Shown in pieces: positions 6,216-6,741 of a DNA stretch of 6,741 nucleotides. The translations under genes were made by a program, and so were the position numbers. Each line of letters begins with the position of its first letter. The stretch's first letter is position 1. Source of the DNA: Oscillospiraceae bacterium (GTDB taxonomy: Bacteria; Bacillota; Clostridia; Oscillospirales; Oscillospiraceae). The notes under the pieces were generated by a model. It was not told the DNA's origin. It ran no database searches and saw only the letters and a list, made by a program, of their open reading frames with translations. The DNA lies in the NCBI GenBank assembly GCA_017458025.1, contig JAFTGG010000019.1:1-6741 (forward strand), given 5' to 3'.

Positions 6216-6563
6216 TTAAAAACAAGCCTCCCACTCGTCCTGTTTGAACCCCACCAGCACAAAGCCGCCGCCCACAAGGATCGGGCGCTTGACAAGCATA
6301 CCATCCGAGGCAAGCAGCTTGAATTGCTCCTCCTCGCTCATAGTCGGGAGTTTGTCCTTTAGATGCAGCTCCTTATATTGCAGCCCGCTGGTATTGAAGA
6401 ATCTCCGCAGCGGCAGGCCGCTCTGCTTCTGCCAGGCTTTCAGCTCGTCAAAGGTCGGGTTTTCGTCCTTGATATGGCGCTCGTCATAGGCGACGCCGTT
6501 GGCATCCAGCCACTTCCGCGCCTTCTGGCAAGCCGTGCATTTGGGATAGCAGATAAATTGCAT
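6216..6563 (-). CDS. ArsC/Spx-family thioredoxin-fold protein
   Basis: This 115-residue protein fits the short ArsC-related (YffB-like) branch rather than the roughly 131-residue Spx. The N-terminus FICYPKCTACQKARKWL carries a CxxC pair at Cys9 and Cys12. The conserved KRPILV follows with Arg93-Pro94, corresponding to the Arg of ArsC and Spx, and the tail VGFKQDEWEACF resembles the Spx/ArsC end. It is expected to be a cytoplasmic thiol-redox or glutaredoxin-like protein. No arsenic genes adjoin it, so arsenate reduction is unproven, and RNA polymerase binding of the Spx kind is a further possibility. The ATG at 6563 has an excellent AAGGAGG (6577-6571) at 7 nt spacing. That site lies in the last codons of the upstream methyltransferase gene, whose stop is only 2 nt away, so the two are co-transcribed and probably translationally coupled. 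Confidence 0.88.
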   Translation of the reverse strand: MQFICYPKCTACQKARKWLDANGVAYDERHIKDENPTFDELKAWQKQSGLPLRRFFNTSGLQYKELHLKDKLPTMSEEEQFKLLASDGMLVKRPILVGGGFVLVGFKQDEWEACF

Positions 6564-6565
6564 CG

Positions 6566-6741
6566 TTATTCCTCCTTGTTTGCCCCGCCGTTCAGTGCCG
6601 CGCGAAGCTCGCTGAATCTCTCCAACGCGCCTTGCAAATTCTCGATAATCTCATCCGCGAGTACATCGGGGCTCGGCAGGTTGTCCAGATCGGCAAGCGA
6701 CTTGTCCTTGATCCAGAAGATATCCAGACTCGTCTTGTCCC
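6566..6741 (-). CDS. hsdM: Type I restriction-modification methyltransferase subunit M, C-terminal end (partial)
   Basis: The gene enters from the right edge. Only 57 complete codons plus the TAA (6568-6566) are visible. The fragment begins DKTSLDIFWIKDKSLADLDN, continues LPSPDVLADEIIENLQGALERF, and ends in GGANKEE. This SLDIFW...DLDNLP.PDVLA.EI.ENL..AL..F pattern is, from memory, characteristic of the C-terminus of HsdM N6-adenine methyltransferases of type I systems. The catalytic NPPF and AdoMet-binding motifs lie outside the window. Its last codons supply the ribosome binding site of the following ArsC-like gene. HsdS and HsdR partners would be expected farther upstream (right of the window), since neither is found downstream. 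The call rests on a short segment but a recognisable one. Confidence 0.78.
   Translation of the reverse strand, partial: DKTSLDIFWIKDKSLADLDNLPSPDVLADEIIENLQGALERFSELRAALNGGANKEE

Overview
The window looks like chromosomal or island DNA from a GC-rich member of the Bacillota (a Clostridia or Oscillospiraceae-type gut anaerobe). This is inferred from strong AGGAGG-type ribosome binding sites, sigma-A-like promoters, a classical hairpin plus U-tract terminator, and the protein families present. No 16S rRNA or housekeeping marker is present, so the taxonomy is tentative.

Left part (1-4367, + strand): a self-contained transport module. A TetR/AcrR-type repressor gene (81-701) is preceded by a good -35/-10 pair whose start region is covered by a GTTAGCTAAC-type palindrome. 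Two more copies of that palindrome lie between the regulator and the next gene. They are followed by two ABC half-transporter genes (813-2558 and 2551-4305) that overlap by 8 nt. Each encodes a fused membrane domain and ATPase domain, and together they most likely form a heterodimer. A strong terminator at 4330-4361 closes the unit. The expected logic is that the TetR protein senses a ligand, leaves the shared operators, and derepresses both itself and the transporter. The substrate cannot be read from the sequence. The ATPase motifs resemble the IrtAB/YbtPQ siderophore-type branch as well as multidrug half-transporters.

Middle (4368-4670): about 300 nt of lower-GC sequence with no convincing gene. 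It holds an imperfect inverted repeat, a short unrecognised reading frame on the - strand, and a 14-nt stretch resembling the anticodon arm of a CAT-anticodon tRNA. The last could be a remnant attachment site of an integrated element.

Right part (4671-6741, - strand): a defence-flavoured cluster, read from right to left. First is the C-terminal end of a type I restriction-modification DNA methyltransferase subunit (HsdM, cut by the window edge). Two nucleotides later comes a small ArsC/Spx-type thioredoxin-fold protein with a CxxC motif. Then comes an AlbA_2 (Schlafen-type) plus GHKL-ATPase-like plus winged-helix protein, which appears to have its own strong promoter and a GTG start. No hsdS or hsdR is present within the window. 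The transport module and the defence cluster converge on the middle region, which may be an island boundary.
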